Source: Nitrosomonadaceae bacterium (GTDB lineage Bacteria; Pseudomonadota; Gammaproteobacteria; Burkholderiales; Nitrosomonadaceae). From it: a stretch of 64,000 nucleotides of DNA. Location of the stretch: NCBI GenBank assembly GCA_919902515.1, contig CAKKRD010000010.1:1-64000 (forward strand). The letters run 5' to 3'. Below the pieces are notes generated by a model that was not told the DNA's origin, did not search any database, and saw nothing but the letters and a program-made list of their open reading frames with translations. The translations under genes were made by a program, and so were the position numbers. Shown here one piece after another: positions 10,147 to 21,352 of this stretch; position 1 is the stretch's first letter; each line of letters opens with the position of its first letter.

Positions 10147-10470
10147 TCAATGACCCTTGTCACAATAAAGACCGGATAAAGTCTGCATGATTTGAATTAC
10201 TTCATGGCTGGACAGACTGTAATAGATGTATTTACCTTTGCGCTCGGTTGTGACCAATCCCTCTGCGCGCAGCACGGTGAGTTGCTGGGATAGTGTAGGC
10301 TGCCGGATATCCAGCAACTCTTCCAGCTCGCCGACGTTTCTGGCGCCTTGAATCAACTGACATAAAATGAGCAGCCTGTCTTCGTTTGCCAGCACTTTCA
10401 GCATGGAGCAGGCTCCCGCCGCCGATGCGCGTATCGCCGCAACACTAGGCAAATCTGCTTTCGTTTTCAT
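10147..10470 (-). CDS. ArsR-family repressor, BigR/SqrR-like persulfide sensor candidate
   Basis: wHTH (LDIRQPTLSQQLTVLRAEGLVTTERKGKYIYYSL); Cys37 and Cys103 are 66 residues apart, the spacing of the SqrR/BigR dithiol pair; genomic context of sulfur genes. Confidence 0.85.
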   Translation of the reverse strand: MKTKADLPSVAAIRASAAGACSMLKVLANEDRLLILCQLIQGARNVGELEELLDIRQPTLSQQLTVLRAEGLVTTERKGKYIYYSLSSHEVIQIMQTLSGLYCDKGH

Positions 10471-10533
10471 AAACGCCTCCGCCTTTCGTGCAAAACCACC
10501 GCCGCATCTGCATGGGCCTTGTTCAATGATTCC

Positions 10534-10980
10534 TTAGACATGCCGCCCCATTTTGGGTCGGCCAACGGATCTGGATCTTTCCAGAATTTCAAAAATCCCC
10601 ATTCCCAGCAGCATTGCCACCACAAACACGATGCCTTCGCTGCTGCCAGCTCCCAGCAGAACCAGTGCGGGCCCAGGACAGATGCCTGCCATCCCCCAGC
10701 CGATACCGAATGCAAGACTCCCCAGCACCAGGCGCTTATCGATCACCCGCGCAGTAGGCAAGTGCATGGGCAACCCCAGATAACTGCGGCTGCGCCTGCC
10801 AACCACGGCGAAAGCGATCGATCCCACGGCAATTGCGCCCCCCATGACCAATGCGAGAGAAGGATCCCATGCGCCGGTGATATCGAGAAATGCCAGAACC
10901 TTGGCCGGATTCGCCATTCCCGCCAGAATGAGTCCCAGCCCAAAGATCAGACCCGCTAGCAATGCAGTGATGTTGGCCAT
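10534..10980 (-). CDS. YeeE/YedE family sulfur-compound transporter, C-terminal half type
   Basis: MANITALLAGLIFGLGLILAGMANPAKVLAFLDI...GICPGPAL motif; start at ATG 10980. Confidence 0.85.
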   Translation of the reverse strand: MANITALLAGLIFGLGLILAGMANPAKVLAFLDITGAWDPSLALVMGGAIAVGSIAFAVVGRRSRSYLGLPMHLPTARVIDKRLVLGSLAFGIGWGMAGICPGPALVLLGAGSSEGIVFVVAMLLGMGIFEILERSRSVGRPKMGRHV

Positions 10981-10987
10981 TTTATTT

Positions 10988-11422
10988 CTACCCGCCGAAT
11001 ACATGTCGTATGAGGTAAACAGTGACGAAGCCTGCGCCCATGAATACCAGGGTGGCAACGATGGAGCGCGGCGACAGTCGGGACATTCCGCAAACCCCGT
11101 GACCACTGGTACAACCGGAGCCGTAGCGCGTACCGATGCCGACCATCAAACCAGCCAGCGCCAGCATGCCGTAGCCGGTATCAATCTGAAAAGTGGGCAG
11201 GCGATGAAACAGTTGCCATAGCAGCGGCGCAGCGACCAACCCCGCAACAAAAGCAATACGCCAGCCCATATCACCCGTCTGCACCCTGAACAATCCGCCG
11301 ACTATGCCGGAGATTCCGGCAATACGTCCGTTCAGCAATACGAACAGCGCTGCCGCGATACCAATGCCCATCCCGCCTGCCAGCGCGGACCACGGGGTGA
11401 AGTGACTCCAGTCGATCAACAT
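10988..11422 (-). CDS. YeeE/YedE family sulfur-compound transporter, N-terminal half type
   Basis: GRIAGISGIVGGL...GIGTRYGSGCTSGHGVCGMSRLSPRS motif. Confidence 0.87.
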   Translation of the reverse strand: MLIDWSHFTPWSALAGGMGIGIAAALFVLLNGRIAGISGIVGGLFRVQTGDMGWRIAFVAGLVAAPLLWQLFHRLPTFQIDTGYGMLALAGLMVGIGTRYGSGCTSGHGVCGMSRLSPRSIVATLVFMGAGFVTVYLIRHVFGG

Positions 11423-11606
11423 CTTATTTACCCTCTTGCCTGATTTTGGGAAGCGGCTCCTTGCGAAGCCAATAATTCCAATTCCATTTCATCAGTGACA
11501 CTTCGTTGATATCCTTACTCTCGCCTTGCCGTACTACTGGTACTGTCTGCGGCGTTCGTTCGTCATCGCCTCGTTTCACTTTCGAACTGGAATCGGAAAA
11601 CATTAT

Positions 11607-11645
11607 GTTGACGAATAATATATTAGTTGATATATTGTTGTCAAC
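11607..11645. promoter_or_regulatory. Imperfect dyad overlapping divergent sigma70-like promoters (candidate BigR/SqrR-type operator)
   Basis: GTTGAC-GAAT-AATATAT...ATATATT-GTT-GTCAAC. Plus-strand TTGACG(11608-11613)-N17-TATATT(11631-11636); minus-strand TTGACA(11644-11639)-N16-TATATT(11622-11617). Confidence 0.7.
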
Positions 11646-11671
11646 ACAAATTCTGCATGCAGGAGAAAACG

Positions 11672-12532
11672 ATGTCCCCGCAAATCCAGGCTTTTTTTGA
11701 CCCAGCCACGTGGACCGTCAGCTACGTGGTATTTGACGAGCCTGGCGGCAGTTGCGCGATTATTGATCCCGTCCTGGATTACGAGCCAAAATCTGCCCGG
11801 ATCAGCACCTCATCCGCGGATAAGCTGGTTGCATTCATCCATGATCAGCAGCTGAACGTTGCCTGGATACTCGAAACGCATGCGCACGCCGACCACCTCT
11901 CAGCCGCACATTATCTCAGGGAAAAAATGGGGGGAAGAATTGCCATAGGCCATGAAATTCCCCAGGTACAGGAAACTTTCAAGAAGATATTCAATCTCGG
12001 CGATGACTTCATTCCAGACGGCAGGCAGTTTGACCACTTGTTTGCAGATGCCGAGACTTTCAAGGTTGGCAAACTGAGCGCGACAGCCATTGCGGTATCA
12101 GGCCACACACCGGCCGACATGGCTTATCAGTTCGATGATGCGATCTTTGTGGGCGATACGCTGTTCATGCCGGATGTGGGTACGGCTCGCGCTGATTTCC
12201 CCGGCGGTGACGCCCGCCGCCTGTTCCGCGCGGTGCGCCGATTGCTCGCACAACCGCCGGCAACGCGACTGTTCATGTGCCACGACTATCCGCCCGCGAA
12301 TCGCCCCGCACGGTGGGAAAGCACGGTAGCCGAGCAGCGCGTGCATAACATTCATGTGCATGACGGCATTGGCGAAGACGAGTTTGTTGCCATGCGTGAA
12401 GCGCGTGACGCCACGCTCGAGATGCCGACCCTGTTGCTGCCATCGGTGCAGATCAATGTGCGCGCTGGGGAGATGCCGCCGGCGGAAGCGAACGGTACTA
12501 CTTATCTAAAAGTACCCGTCAACGTGATTTGA
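11672..12532 (+). CDS. MBL-fold metallo-hydrolase (persulfide dioxygenase/Blh-like)
   Basis: ETHAHADHLSAAHYL, SGHTPADMAY, VGDTLFMPDVGTARADFPGG motifs; RBS AGGAG at 11661-11665; start at MSPQIQAFF. Confidence 0.88.
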   Translation: MSPQIQAFFDPATWTVSYVVFDEPGGSCAIIDPVLDYEPKSARISTSSADKLVAFIHDQQLNVAWILETHAHADHLSAAHYLREKMGGRIAIGHEIPQVQETFKKIFNLGDDFIPDGRQFDHLFADAETFKVGKLSATAIAVSGHTPADMAYQFDDAIFVGDTLFMPDVGTARADFPGGDARRLFRAVRRLLAQPPATRLFMCHDYPPANRPARWESTVAEQRVHNIHVHDGIGEDEFVAMREARDATLEMPTLLLPSVQINVRAGEMPPAEANGTTYLKVPVNVI

Positions 12533-12575
12533 CTTTGATAAAGCGGGTCGTCGCTATGATGGCGGATCCGCCACA

Positions 12576-14597
12576 TCATGCAACTTCTTTCCCGCGCACG
12601 CCGATCCCTAGGGTGATGGTCAACTCCTGCGCGGTCACCGGCCATTCCAGTTTCAGCGTCACTGCCTGCATGATTTTCTCGAATCCACCCTCGGACTGCG
12701 ATACGGAATAATGCGGCTGCGCGGACAGCACCACTGGCGAGGAAACATGCAAGGTAACGCTCCCGGCCAGCACATCATCGTCCAGCGTTATTTCGTCTAT
12801 CGCAGCCAGTTCCAACGCTTGACCAAAACCGCCGGGAATTTTCCCCTGGTGAATATAGCGTCCGCCCCAGCCGTCGCAACTGGGCATGGCGAGATTGATC
12901 TCGGTGCTGAATACGCCCTCCGCTTCGCCGGTAAAACGGTACGACACATGCAGGTGGTTAGCTGCGAGTTCGAAACTTTTGCTCACAGACGGGCAAGTCG
13001 TGTCCGCCAGAAAATGCACGCCGCCCGCAGTAGAAGGATCGTGGCGGTAGTGCATAAGCACGCCATTCAGACGATCAACGAACAGTCCGCGTACATGATC
13101 GTCAGCCTCCATGTCTGCAGCATTTATTTCGTGCTTGAAATTGACGCGCTCATGCGCCGAGGCGATGCCTGCATCACTGTGCCCATGTCCGCTTCCCTCA
13201 CCCTGTTGAATCCGGCGGTAATAATGCTCGGCCTGGCGCCGCAAGGTATCACCGAAGTTGTGATTGAGCGCATAGGCATCAAGTTCGCAGATACAGGCGT
13301 TACCATCGAGTTTCAACACCGCCTGGAGCATGCCATTCTGCAGATATACCTCATCTACCCCGTCAAGATCGGTGTCCTCCATGAAGCGGGCCGGACGTGG
13401 CGCACAGGCATCGAGCATTGCTTCCAGGGCGACCATGTCGTTATATACGGCGCGGCGCAGGTGGGGCAGATACAGGCCGCCAAACAAACCATGCCAGTAA
13501 GCGTCGTTGGCCTGAGACTCGTACAGCTTCTGCTGCATTGCGGCAGTGCGCTGCGTCTGCGGTAGCGTGGCAAGACGCGCGGAAAGTCCCAGCATGCGCT
13601 TGTGCATCCAGTTGGACTCGGGATAGAGCGAAAAGAAATTCTTCCAGATGCCGCCGCGCAGAAACGCTTTATCGCGTTCGTAGCGACCGTCCGTTTTTGC
13701 CTGCTGCACCAGATCGGCGTAGGCATTGGCTGGTTGCGCAGGAAGCGTCCACTCGTTCATTTCGATGTAGGAAGTGGTAGGCAGATACACTATGCCACGA
13801 GTCTTTCCGCTGGCATGATAATCGCGGTAGTGCTGGGTGCGGATTTTTGGCGAGGCCAGCACACCTTGAACGAATTGATCGAGCCAGCCTTTTTCGTATA
13901 CCCATTGGTAAGTTTCCGGCCAAATGCCGAATTTTTCGATGTCATCGAAATAAACCGCTGCATTGCCGCCGTCTGCCGTACTGCCCTCGGCCAGAGACTC
14001 GATATATGCCACCGCTTCGTGGGCCGGAGAAAACGGTAGCTTGTAACGCAAGGTTTCGGAAATGGGGAACAGGTCCAGCGTGCGCCCATCCTCCTCGGTG
14101 GTGAAATAACCATTCAATTCCGCCACCGTTTTACCGGTGCAAAGAAAATGATAGTCGTCCACAATCACGTAGCGTATGCCGCAATCGGCCAGCGCCGGAA
14201 CTACCGTTGCTTCCCACACCCGTTCTGTCAGCCATGCGCCCTGGGGACGCTGGCCTAATTTCATTTCCAGCTTGTCGGAAAAAGTCTGGATTTGCCCGAT
14301 ACGATCACGGTTGGGGATCACCGCCAGCACCGGCTCGGTATCGCCCGCGCCGAATAATTCCACTTGCCCCCGCGCCACCATTTCCCGCAACAGTGCCATG
14401 TCTTCAGGATAATGCTCGATCAGATAATCCAGCAACCAGCCGGAAAAATGTACCGCAAAGCGGAAATCCGGGTAACGGTAGAGTACCTGCAGAAAGGGTT
14501 TGTAACAGCGCAGGTGCGCATCGGCCAGCACTTCTGGAAAGTTGCCGACAGGCTGATGAGCATGCACGCCGAAAAGCAGGGAAATGGTTGGCGGCAT
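12576..14597 (-). CDS. Glycoside hydrolase family 57 (4-alpha-glucanotransferase/amylase-like)
   Basis: MPPTISLLFGVHAHQPVGNF..., GQVELFGAGDTEPVLAVIP..., GAWLTERVWEATVVPAL; start at 14597. Confidence 0.82.
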   Translation of the reverse strand: MPPTISLLFGVHAHQPVGNFPEVLADAHLRCYKPFLQVLYRYPDFRFAVHFSGWLLDYLIEHYPEDMALLREMVARGQVELFGAGDTEPVLAVIPNRDRIGQIQTFSDKLEMKLGQRPQGAWLTERVWEATVVPALADCGIRYVIVDDYHFLCTGKTVAELNGYFTTEEDGRTLDLFPISETLRYKLPFSPAHEAVAYIESLAEGSTADGGNAAVYFDDIEKFGIWPETYQWVYEKGWLDQFVQGVLASPKIRTQHYRDYHASGKTRGIVYLPTTSYIEMNEWTLPAQPANAYADLVQQAKTDGRYERDKAFLRGGIWKNFFSLYPESNWMHKRMLGLSARLATLPQTQRTAAMQQKLYESQANDAYWHGLFGGLYLPHLRRAVYNDMVALEAMLDACAPRPARFMEDTDLDGVDEVYLQNGMLQAVLKLDGNACICELDAYALNHNFGDTLRRQAEHYYRRIQQGEGSGHGHSDAGIASAHERVNFKHEINAADMEADDHVRGLFVDRLNGVLMHYRHDPSTAGGVHFLADTTCPSVSKSFELAANHLHVSYRFTGEAEGVFSTEINLAMPSCDGWGGRYIHQGKIPGGFGQALELAAIDEITLDDDVLAGSVTLHVSSPVVLSAQPHYSVSQSEGGFEKIMQAVTLKLEWPVTAQELTITLGIGVRGKEVA

Positions 14598-14601
14598 CAG
14601 A

Positions 14602-16308
14602 TTATTCCAGCGTCGCCCGCCGCATCGTACCGCCCGACTCGGGATGTCCGCTACCATGACTGATAGGCTTAAGCACCGCTGCCGGTACCGGCAGTTTCAG
14701 CAGACTGTAAAGATTGGCCAGATTGTCTCGAAACAGCTTATCAAAACCCTCCACCACATTCGGCGGATTGTAATCACCCAGCCACCAGAACCAGTCCGAA
14801 CTTTCGCAGGAAGCCAGTTGCCGTCCGGCTGCGGCTTTTTCCTCGTCCGTCAGGCGCCCGCTTTGCATCACCAGATCGTAGCTATGCTTGGCGGCACATA
14901 ACAGGTCCCACGCATGGTTTTTGTCGTGGTCACCAATCCAGGTGGAAAATGTCCCGTACACCCAACTGCCCGCCGCCAGTACCGGTAGCACGGCGGCGCC
15001 GGCATACTCTGGGGATGCGACATAGTCGCGGTAAGTGGTGGCACGGATTGAAGGATGATTTTCAAGAATTTCATAAAGATCATTAAAAAAATAATAGCCG
15101 TTGTAAGGATAGTATTCCCAGGCATTCTCACCATCCAGAATCACGCTCACCACTGGATTCTCTCCCGCTGGGGCATCACGACTAATTTCTTCGAACGAGT
15201 GCACCAGATGCTCGGCGGCATCGCGTCCGAACCATTTGGCGTACTCGAAACCGATCATGTCCGATAGTTTATCGTCACGGAAAAAACAGGTCACACCATC
15301 GGCTCTCCCCTGCACCCGGTAGGGGCGGTAAAGATAACGGCCTCGCTCCGGCAACGGCTTGTCAGGATATGATTTGTGCAAACTATTGACCAGCACGCCC
15401 TCGCTGCTGGCACTCCATTGACAGCCGTGCTCTGCCAGGATTTCCAGCAATGGCGACGATACCGCGCCTTCCGCCGGCCATACGCCAGTAGGCTTGATGC
15501 CGAAGCGCCGGGCATGGCTCTCGATCGCCGATGTCACATGAAATGCGACACGGCTGCGCCCCCCCGGATAAACCTCTTCCGCCGGCAAAGCAACACCGGG
15601 CAGACTGTCGCGGGCAGAAATAAAATCAATCAGCAGCGGCGAGAGGGGGTGGTAATGCGGCGTAGTAGACAGCTCGATCTGACCCGACTCGGCCAGCTTG
15701 CGGTAGCGCGGAATCAACCCCTGAATCAATTCTCCAATCAGATTAAACAATTCAACCCGGTCAGCATGGCTAAAACTCCCGCCTTGCGCCATCAATCGCG
15801 CCACCACCTCATTGCCCCGACGCACACTCTCGCCGGTCCATGCCAAGTGATACCACACCAGCAAGTCCGCCAGGTATTGGCCGGAAAGATAGGCCAATTG
15901 GGCCTCGCCATGTCCACGCAGCATTTCGTGCAAGTCATACAGGCGTTGGTACGCCGGATACGGCTGCATCATGGTGGTATGGTTGCTGCTAAAGCAACTA
16001 TCGAATACACGCAGACGCTCACTCGCGGATACCTGCTCCAGGTCGGGAGCAACCAGCAAGCGCAATAACGGATCGCGCATCCGCCCCAGGGCGAACTGTG
16101 CGGCGTAATCTTCCAACTGGTCCAGCAACACCGGCACAAAATTCACTACTGCCTTGATGCGCGGATGCGCTTCAAGGTGATGCGCCATGTCGGTGTAATC
16201 CTTGATGGCATGCAAATACACCCACGGCAGCGTAAATTCGCCGGTCTTGTAATTACGGTAATCCGGCTGGTGCATGTGCCACAGCAGGACAAGGTTTAGT
16301 GGTTGCAT
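14602..16308 (-). CDS. Glycoside hydrolase family 57 protein
   Basis: LNLVLLWHMHQPDYRN, IELSTTPHYHPLSPLL, GVWPAEGAVS, VILDGENAWEYY motifs. Confidence 0.87.
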   Translation of the reverse strand: MQPLNLVLLWHMHQPDYRNYKTGEFTLPWVYLHAIKDYTDMAHHLEAHPRIKAVVNFVPVLLDQLEDYAAQFALGRMRDPLLRLLVAPDLEQVSASERLRVFDSCFSSNHTTMMQPYPAYQRLYDLHEMLRGHGEAQLAYLSGQYLADLLVWYHLAWTGESVRRGNEVVARLMAQGGSFSHADRVELFNLIGELIQGLIPRYRKLAESGQIELSTTPHYHPLSPLLIDFISARDSLPGVALPAEEVYPGGRSRVAFHVTSAIESHARRFGIKPTGVWPAEGAVSSPLLEILAEHGCQWSASSEGVLVNSLHKSYPDKPLPERGRYLYRPYRVQGRADGVTCFFRDDKLSDMIGFEYAKWFGRDAAEHLVHSFEEISRDAPAGENPVVSVILDGENAWEYYPYNGYYFFNDLYEILENHPSIRATTYRDYVASPEYAGAAVLPVLAAGSWVYGTFSTWIGDHDKNHAWDLLCAAKHSYDLVMQSGRLTDEEKAAAGRQLASCESSDWFWWLGDYNPPNVVEGFDKLFRDNLANLYSLLKLPVPAAVLKPISHGSGHPESGGTMRRATLE

Positions 16309-16392
16309 TTACGGTAGAAACTCTCTGAAAACTCAGCGGGACGACTTCAGGTAGCGAAAATCATACCCTATTTGTGATCTTCAGCCATCCGG

Positions 16393-17691
16393 CTACCTGA
16401 CATAATGCACATTCTGCCCGAGCATTTCCGGGGTAATCAGCGTGATGCCTTTCTCGGTGACATAAAACCGCTTGCGGTCTTCCTCCGGATCAAACCCCAC
16501 CGTCAGTCCTTCAGGAATCATGCAATTCTTGTCTACTACCACCCGCCGCAGGCGCGCATGCCGGGCGATGTCGACGTTGGGCAATATCACCGAGTCCTCG
16601 ATACTGCTGTAGCTGCGGACTTGCACATTGGAGAACAGTATTGAGCGGCGTACCGTCGCACCGCTGATGATGCAACCGCCCGACACCATCGAATCCAGCG
16701 CCTGGCCGCGCCGGTCCTCATCATCAAACACAAACTTGGCGGGCGGCAGTTGTTCCTGGTGAGTCCAGATCGGCCAGTCCTCATCGTACAGGTTGAGCTC
16801 CGGGGTCACATGGGTGAGATCAAGATTGGCCTCCCAGTAAGCATCGACCGTGCCCACGTCCCGCCAGTACGGTACACCTGAGACCATGTTGACGCAACTG
16901 TCAAAAAAACGGTGGGCAAATACCCGATGGCGGGGCACCAGGTACGGAATCAGATCCTTGCCGAAATCGTGCGATGAGCTGCGTTCATCATGGTCGCGAA
17001 TCAATTGCTCGAAAAGAAACGCGGCGTTGAACACGTAAATGCCCATGCTGACGAGCGCCTGCCCCGGCTGACCGGGAATAGGTGCAGGGTTCGCGGGTTT
17101 TTCAGCAAAACTGGTGATACGCCATTCATCATTGACGCTCATGACACCGAAGCCACTCGCCTCTTCCAGCGGCACTTCCAGGCAGGCCACGGTCATATCG
17201 GCAGATTTTTCCACATGCTCGGCCAGCAGCTTGCTGTAGTCCATTTTATAAACGTGATCGCCCCCCAGAATCAGCACGTGTTTCGGCTCATGGCGGCGCA
17301 GGATGTCAAGATTCTGGAATACCGCATCGGCAGTTCCCTGGTACCAAGCCTCCTCAATCCGCTGCTGTGCAGGTAGCAATTCGACGAACTCATTGAAGCG
17401 GCCATCAAGAAAACCCCAGCCGTGCTGGATATGTCTTATCAAGCTCTGTGCCTTGTACTGGGTGGCAACACCGATGCGGCGGATACCGGAATTGACACAA
17501 TTGGAAAGGGGGAAATCAATGATGCGAAACTTGCCGCCGAATGGCACTGCAGGCTTCGCGCGCCAGTCGGTGAGTTGCTGCAGGCGGCTGCCGCGTCCAC
17601 CCGCCAGTATCAGCGCTATCGCATTACGTGTAATCTGGCTATGAACACGCAGATCAGCATCGTGCTTCATCGGGTAAGAGTTCTCAGGCAT
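16393..17691 (-). CDS. glgC: Glucose-1-phosphate adenylyltransferase
   Basis: [45 protein letters not shown]; start could be 17670. Confidence 0.95.
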   Translation of the reverse strand: MPENSYPMKHDADLRVHSQITRNAIALILAGGRGSRLQQLTDWRAKPAVPFGGKFRIIDFPLSNCVNSGIRRIGVATQYKAQSLIRHIQHGWGFLDGRFNEFVELLPAQQRIEEAWYQGTADAVFQNLDILRRHEPKHVLILGGDHVYKMDYSKLLAEHVEKSADMTVACLEVPLEEASGFGVMSVNDEWRITSFAEKPANPAPIPGQPGQALVSMGIYVFNAAFLFEQLIRDHDERSSSHDFGKDLIPYLVPRHRVFAHRFFDSCVNMVSGVPYWRDVGTVDAYWEANLDLTHVTPELNLYDEDWPIWTHQEQLPPAKFVFDDEDRRGQALDSMVSGGCIISGATVRRSILFSNVQVRSYSSIEDSVILPNVDIARHARLRRVVVDKNCMIPEGLTVGFDPEEDRKRFYVTEKGITLITPEMLGQNVHYVR

Positions 17692-17788
17692 ATATTGCTC
17701 CCTTGATTATGGCACCGCGCTTCAGCCTATAATATTTTCACATTATGGCACTTTCCCACAATGAAATTTGATCTGAATCAACGGTCAC

Positions 17789-20065
17789 ATGCAAGCTATA
17801 ATCCCGCTCATGCAACCCAGCCTCGTGAAACCCGTCACATCCGTTAAAGTTGCGCCGCTGCTGAAAGCGCTACTGGCAGCACGGCTGCACGATCCTTTCA
17901 CTTTTCTTGGCGCCCGCATGCAGCAAGACCACGGCTTGGTGCGGGTGTTCCGTCCCCATGCCAGCAACGTCTGGATCAAGACCACCAGCGGTTTTGAGCC
18001 GATGGCGTGCGCCCATCCCAGTGGGGTTTTCGAGTGGTGCAGCGCGGCCCTGCCCGCTATGCCCTATCTGCTACGCGTTGAGGACCATGACGCAGCGCAA
18101 AATATATCAGTATATGAAACTTATGATGCTTACGCTTTCCCGCCGCAAATTTCTGACCATGACTTGTATCTGTTCAACGAAGGCCGGTTACGACAGGCGT
18201 ACCGCACCTTGGGTGCTCACGCTGCTGAAATTTACGGTATCGCGGGTGTGCGTTTTTCGGTATGGGCACCCAATGCTGAGCGGGTCAGCCTAGTCGGTGA
18301 TTTCAACCGCTGGGATGGACGGGTGTATCCGATGACGGTGCACGGTTCCAGCGGTGTCTGGGAATTGTTTATCCCCGGCCTGCCGCCGGACTCACTCTAC
18401 AAGTATGAGATCCGCAACCGCGATAGCGGTGAAGTCGTGCTGAAAACCGATCCTTATGCCACGCACTACGAACTGCGTCCCGGCACCGCCGCGCGCACAC
18501 CCTCCGGCGACGGTGCCAACTGGCAGGATGCCGGCTGGCTGGCGAACCGCGCTAGATGGGACTGGCTGCACGCGCCGCTGAATATTTACGAAATTCATTC
18601 CGGATCGTGGAAACGGCATCCGGACGGATGCTTTTATACTTATCGCGAGCTTGCCCAGCACCTGATTCCCTACGTACTGGAAATGGGCCATACCCATATC
18701 GAATTGCTACCGGTGTCAGAACACCCGCTCGATGAGTCCTGGGGTTACCAGACCACCGGCTATTTCGCCGCCTCCAGCCGCTATGGTTCACCGGATGATC
18801 TGAAATTCTTCGTCGATGCTTGCCACCAGGCGGGTATCGGTGTGATTCTCGACTGGGTGCCGGCGCACTTTCCGCAGGACGCCTTTGCCCTGTCCCGTTT
18901 TGACGGCACCGCGCTGTACGAACACGAAGACCCGCGCCTGGGATTCCACCAGGATTGGGGCACCTATATTTTCAATTACGGACGTAACGAAGTTAAATCG
19001 TTTCTGCTATCCAGCGCCCATTACTGGTTAGCGGAATTTCATTTTGACGGACTGCGGGTGGACGCAGTTGCATCCATGCTCTATCTGGATTATTCCCGCA
19101 AGCAAGATGAATGGCTGCCCAACAAATATGGCGGCAGGGAAAATCTCGAAGCCATAGAGTTCCTGCGTGAATTGAACATCATGGTGCATGAAGAATTTCC
19201 TGGTGCGCTGACGCTGGCTGAGGAATCCACCGCATGGCCGGCGGTATCGCGTCCCACCTATGCTGGCGGACTGGGCTTCTCGATGAAGTGGAACATGGGC
19301 TGGATGAACGATACGCTTGCCTACATGCTGCAAAACCCGGTGCACCGGCGGTTTCATCATAATCGGCTCACTTTCGGGCAGCTCTACGCCTACACCGAAA
19401 ATTTCATGCTGCCGTTTTCGCATGATGAAGTGGTGCATGGCAAGGGCTCGCTGCTGGACAAAATGCCGGGTGACGCCTGGCAGAAATTCGCCAACCTGCG
19501 CCTGCTGTTTGCTTATCAAATGACTTACCCCGGCAAGAAACTCAATTTCATGGGCAACGAATTTGCCCAGGGACGCGAATGGAATGCCAGCCGGGAGCTG
19601 GACTGGAGCCTGCTAAAATACGAACAGCACTGCGGTGTGCAGGCGGTGCTGCGTGACCTCAATCATCTCTACAACAATACTCCTGCATTGTATCAACTGG
19701 ATTTCTCGCCAGAAGGCTTTGCCTGGATCGACTGCCACGATGCCGATAATTCCATAATCATTTACCTGCGCCGAGCACAGAATGGTTCATTCGTGCTGAT
19801 CGCGCTTAATTTCACCCCAGTACCGCGGGTAGGCTATCGTATTGGCGTTCCTGTTGCGGGAAACTACCAAGAAATATTCAACAGCGATTCCACCTACTAC
19901 GGCGGCAGCAATCTGGGCAACCTGGGACATCTCGCCACCAGCGGCGAGTCATGGATGGGACTGCCGGATTCCATTGTCATCACGCTGCCGCCGCTGGCAG
20001 GAATCATTCTCTCCCTGGATGACTTAGGCAGCAGCGCGGCAGTAACGATCGGGGCGGGCAAGTGA
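17789..20065 (+). CDS. glgB: 1,4-alpha-glucan branching enzyme (GH13)
   Basis: [71 protein letters not shown]. Confidence 0.95.
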   Translation: MQAIIPLMQPSLVKPVTSVKVAPLLKALLAARLHDPFTFLGARMQQDHGLVRVFRPHASNVWIKTTSGFEPMACAHPSGVFEWCSAALPAMPYLLRVEDHDAAQNISVYETYDAYAFPPQISDHDLYLFNEGRLRQAYRTLGAHAAEIYGIAGVRFSVWAPNAERVSLVGDFNRWDGRVYPMTVHGSSGVWELFIPGLPPDSLYKYEIRNRDSGEVVLKTDPYATHYELRPGTAARTPSGDGANWQDAGWLANRARWDWLHAPLNIYEIHSGSWKRHPDGCFYTYRELAQHLIPYVLEMGHTHIELLPVSEHPLDESWGYQTTGYFAASSRYGSPDDLKFFVDACHQAGIGVILDWVPAHFPQDAFALSRFDGTALYEHEDPRLGFHQDWGTYIFNYGRNEVKSFLLSSAHYWLAEFHFDGLRVDAVASMLYLDYSRKQDEWLPNKYGGRENLEAIEFLRELNIMVHEEFPGALTLAEESTAWPAVSRPTYAGGLGFSMKWNMGWMNDTLAYMLQNPVHRRFHHNRLTFGQLYAYTENFMLPFSHDEVVHGKGSLLDKMPGDAWQKFANLRLLFAYQMTYPGKKLNFMGNEFAQGREWNASRELDWSLLKYEQHCGVQAVLRDLNHLYNNTPALYQLDFSPEGFAWIDCHDADNSIIIYLRRAQNGSFVLIALNFTPVPRVGYRIGVPVAGNYQEIFNSDSTYYGGSNLGNLGHLATSGESWMGLPDSIVITLPPLAGIILSLDDLGSSAAVTIGAGK

Positions 20066-20133
20066 CCCGGGGGAACCTGGCCACGAACGCGCACGAATAA
20101 AGAAAAATATTTTTGGCAAACAAAGAAAACGTC

Positions 20134-21318
20134 ATGAATGCGCGCGAAGTAGTGATATTGAGCGGTGTCCGCACCGCCATCGGCGATTATGGCGGCGCGC
20201 TCAAGGATGTTGCCGCTACCGAACTGGCGACAACGGTGGTACACGCGGCAGTGGCGCGCGCCGGGATCGATCCCAACGAAGCCGGCCATCTGGTTTTTGG
20301 CAACGTGATCCATGGCGAGACCCGCGACCTATATCTCGCACGGGTGGCCTGTATCAACGGCGGCCTGCCGCAGAGCACCGCCGCACTGACCCTGAATCGC
20401 TTGTGCGGCAGCGGCCTGCAGGCCATCATCTCCGCCGCGCAAACCATCCTGCTGAGCGATACCGATGCAGCCGTCGCCGGCGGCGCGGAATCGATGAGTC
20501 GCGGCGGATATCTGCTGCCGGCACTGCGCTGGGGACAGCGCATGAACGACGGCGGCACCGTGGATATGATGGCAGGTGCACTGACCGACCCGTTCGATAA
20601 CGTGCACATGGGGGTTACCGCAGAAAACATCGCTGCCAAATGGGGTATCAGCCGCGCAGAGCAGGACAGCTTCGCGCTGGAAAGCCACCGCCGCGCCATC
20701 AATGCCATCAGGAATGGCTATTTCAAGGAACAAATCCTGCCCATTGAATTGAAAACCCGTAAGGGTACGACAATTTTTGCTACCGACGAACATCCGCGCG
20801 CGGATGCGAGTATCGAAGGTCTGGCCGGGCTGCGTCCAGTGTTCCAGAAAGACGGCACGGTCACGGCCGGTAACGCTTCCGGCATCAACGACAGCGCAGC
20901 GGCAGTGGTGCTGATGGAGCGCAATGCCGCCGAGAAGCGCGGTCTCAAACCGATGGCGCGACTGGTGTCCTACGCTCACGCCGGGGTCAATCCAAAATAC
21001 ATGGGCATCGGCCCGGTGCCGGCAGTGCAAAATGCCATGAAGCGCGCCGGCCTCACGGTGGCCGACATGGACGTGATTGAGTCCAACGAAGCCTTTGCTG
21101 CTCAGGCATGCGCGGTGGCAAGAGAACTGCATTTCGATCCGGCAAAAACCAATCCCAACGGCGGTGCGGTGGCGCTGGGGCACCCCATCGGCGCGACCGG
21201 TTGCATCCTCACGGTCAAGGCAATTTATGAACTGCACCGCAGCGGCGGACGCTATGCGCTGGTGACCATGTGCATCGGCGGCGGTCAGGGCATCGCGGCA
21301 ATATTCGAACGCCTATAA
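20134..21318 (+). CDS. Acetyl-CoA acetyltransferase (thiolase)
   Basis: [52 protein letters not shown] motifs. Confidence 0.92.
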   Translation: MNAREVVILSGVRTAIGDYGGALKDVAATELATTVVHAAVARAGIDPNEAGHLVFGNVIHGETRDLYLARVACINGGLPQSTAALTLNRLCGSGLQAIISAAQTILLSDTDAAVAGGAESMSRGGYLLPALRWGQRMNDGGTVDMMAGALTDPFDNVHMGVTAENIAAKWGISRAEQDSFALESHRRAINAIRNGYFKEQILPIELKTRKGTTIFATDEHPRADASIEGLAGLRPVFQKDGTVTAGNASGINDSAAAVVLMERNAAEKRGLKPMARLVSYAHAGVNPKYMGIGPVPAVQNAMKRAGLTVADMDVIESNEAFAAQACAVARELHFDPAKTNPNGGAVALGHPIGATGCILTVKAIYELHRSGGRYALVTMCIGGGQGIAAIFERL

Positions 21319-21352
21319 CCCTAAATTTTTCCACGATCAGGAACAAAGCAAC

